Shown here: positions 15,801-16,058 of the stretch, in pieces
How the letters are laid out: every line of letters starts with the position of its first letter
How positions within the stretch are numbered: position 1 is the first letter of the stretch
Source of the DNA: Acidobacteriaceae bacterium
Lineage (GTDB): Bacteria; Acidobacteriota; Terriglobia; Terriglobales; SbA1
Direction: 5' to 3'
Assembly (NCBI GenBank): GCA_019237515.1
Contig: JAFAGX010000290.1
Coordinates: 1-16,058 of the forward strand
DNA: 16,058 bases
The notes under the pieces: model-generated
Told to the model about the DNA's origin: nothing
Databases searched by the model: none
The model's input: the letters and a program-made list of their open reading frames with translations, nothing else
Made by a program: the position numbers and the translations under genes

Positions 15801-16057
15801 CAGCGCCGCAGGACACGGGTGCCTTTCCACGATTGTCCTGGATGAGCAATGTCCCAAGTCGCATCGTTTGCGGAGGGATCTTCCGGATGAGCCAGGTCGG
15901 TATGTACTCGCCAGTCTGGCAATGGGACCGCACAGAGTGACTGCAGGCGGTCCAGAATTGACTTATAGGAACCGGGCAGCGGCGCACTTTGCACCGCCGC
16001 GGCGCAACACGAGAAACCCGCAAGAACAAAAGCCAGGAGTAGTGCCAGTCGCCTCAT
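12809..16057 (-). CDS. Secreted GH38 alpha-mannosidase
   Basis: A 1082-residue glycoside hydrolase. A signal peptide is seen (RRLALLLAFVLAGFSCCAAA). An N-terminal beta-rich region (about 70-180) precedes the GH38 catalytic domain. Zinc ligands are seen in GNSHID (H262, D264), the nucleophile in WNPDSFGYN (D374) and the late zinc histidine in HFHDIMPGSG (H585). WGMWVEPD-like (GGMWVEPDLNMPDGES) and ELYFQYHRGVYTTQ are family signatures. The long C-terminal part (about 600-1080) is the usual beta-sandwich series. The enzyme removes alpha-linked mannose, with retention, from oligosaccharides or glycoproteins, here in the periplasm or outside the cell. The Cys-rich signal end (FSCC) leaves open a lipoprotein. 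All key residues are present. The start ATG lies at the right edge, so its promoter and ribosome site are not visible. An in-frame upstream extension cannot be excluded. Confidence 0.92.
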   Translation of the reverse strand: MRRLALLLAFVLAGFSCCAAAVQSAPLPGSYKSILDRLQSLCAVPLPDWRVHTDLAHPEDPSANDATWDIAHPGQSWKGTRVLRRWIQIPDKLNGYAVQGARVKLDLQFRFPLNNTWPAEISVFSNGSLTHRGDEDMQEPVLLTESAQPQQKFLIALRVVTGDVETEFERAQLVIEPAPGRPDPMMLRTEIMAAEPMIAAYRNGKAERQQMLDAAVKAIDFSPLDKGDQAGFDASLRNAQSRLQTLQPWLRQFTVRAIGNSHIDMAWLWPWTETVEVVRNTFQSVLDLMREYPDLKFTMSSARTYEWMQEKYPELFRQIQQRVKEGRWEVIGGMWVEPDLNMPDGESLVRQILVGKQYFQKNFGVDIKIGWNPDSFGYNRQLPQIYKRSGIEYFVTSKLLWATDYTKFPYRLFWWQAPDGTRLLSYFPHEYANQFDAQQIANDLSFYAPLIYGPKLTDNPQMLYLFGIGDHGGGPTRSMLDHADRLRAPQTVFPKIEFSTAADFFADLQRELPTLNVPTWNDELYFQYHRGVYTTQSETKRRIRRAEELTLDAEKYASLASLLGRPYPQDQLQLAWKNLLFDHFHDIMPGSGIAVNYLDAKRNLEDVARIDREILDQSFGEILAHINTQAEGVPVVVFNSLSWPRTEVIEIEAQLPGPAKQIEVVDSKGHVAESQLLSVDPPTNRAHFLLQAQVPALGYQTYFVRAADHISANPPLLKALPDSLENEFFRLTIDPPSGCMTSLFDKRSQTEALAPAETDSGGPKTSTCGNLLQAFYDKPKDWDAWNIDADFENKRWDLNRPDEVKLVENGPLRAAIRITNHFQSSTFTRDITAYAGVPRIDVKTHADWHEKHILLKVAFSLSAHNQKATFEIPFGSIERPTTRNTPAEQAEFEVPAQRWADLSDAKHGFSLLNDSKYGYDAKGNVLRLSLLRSPEWPDAHADEGEHDFTYSLYPHGGTWRDALTIRRGYEVNYKLTAMQSSHHQGTLPPEHSFIQMPAENVVLTAVKKAENGGQVVFRLYEWRGQESDLTLALPSQASSAVETDLMEKSLGPLPIRNSLVTLHIKPYEIKTLVVKFSLSPTT

Positions 16058-16058
16058 A

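Overview
The window looks like a chromosomal segment of a soil-type Acidobacteriota (Terriglobia-like) genome. This is inferred from family content, not from a marker gene: a secreted metallopeptidase-TPR-TonB C-terminal fusion, a BIG2-type lipoprotein, a stand-alone RsbRD N-terminal protein, a GAF-HlyD fusion next to an M50-HlyD fusion, and traces of the dispersed 'TEDTEGHRG' and 'QLSA' intergenic repeats that litter such genomes. Ten protein genes are complete or complete to their start. An eleventh, an M50 metalloprotease, runs off the left edge. I found no rRNA, tRNA, CRISPR array or insertion sequence.

Region 1 (1-4985, minus strand) is a tight three-gene operon. It reads from a protein with three GAF domains, one membrane span and an HlyD adaptor domain, into a periplasmic adaptor (probable lipoprotein), into a membrane M50 (site-2-protease-like) protein. 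The M50 protein has a PqqD-like N-terminus and an HlyD-type domain starting at its visible C-terminus. Gaps are 18 nt and then a 14-nt overlap. No pump or ATPase gene is in view. This is the most unusual content of the window: a possible sensor-coupled envelope export or processing assembly.

Region 2 (4986-5320) is a divergent control region with one good -35/-10 pair on each strand. The leftward -35 overlaps an FNR/CRP-like imperfect palindrome. Region 3 (5321-7386, plus) holds a GNAT acetyltransferase followed by a secreted class C beta-lactamase-like serine hydrolase.

Region 4 (7387-8320) has repeat remnants, a small MmcQ/YjbR gene on the minus strand with a clear promoter, and a 440-nt gene-poor stretch. 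That stretch contains a nested inverted repeat (8036-8111) that could be a structured RNA. Region 5 (8321-12686, minus) holds the metallopeptidase-TPR-TonB_C protein, a glutaryl-CoA dehydrogenase homologue, a BIG2-like lipoprotein and the RsbRD_N protein. Region 6 (12809-16057, minus) is a full-length secreted GH38 alpha-mannosidase whose start lies at the right edge.

From region 4 rightwards every gene points left, but gaps of 60-163 nt and several hairpins suggest separate transcripts rather than one operon. Apart from the region 1 cluster, the genes show no obvious shared pathway.
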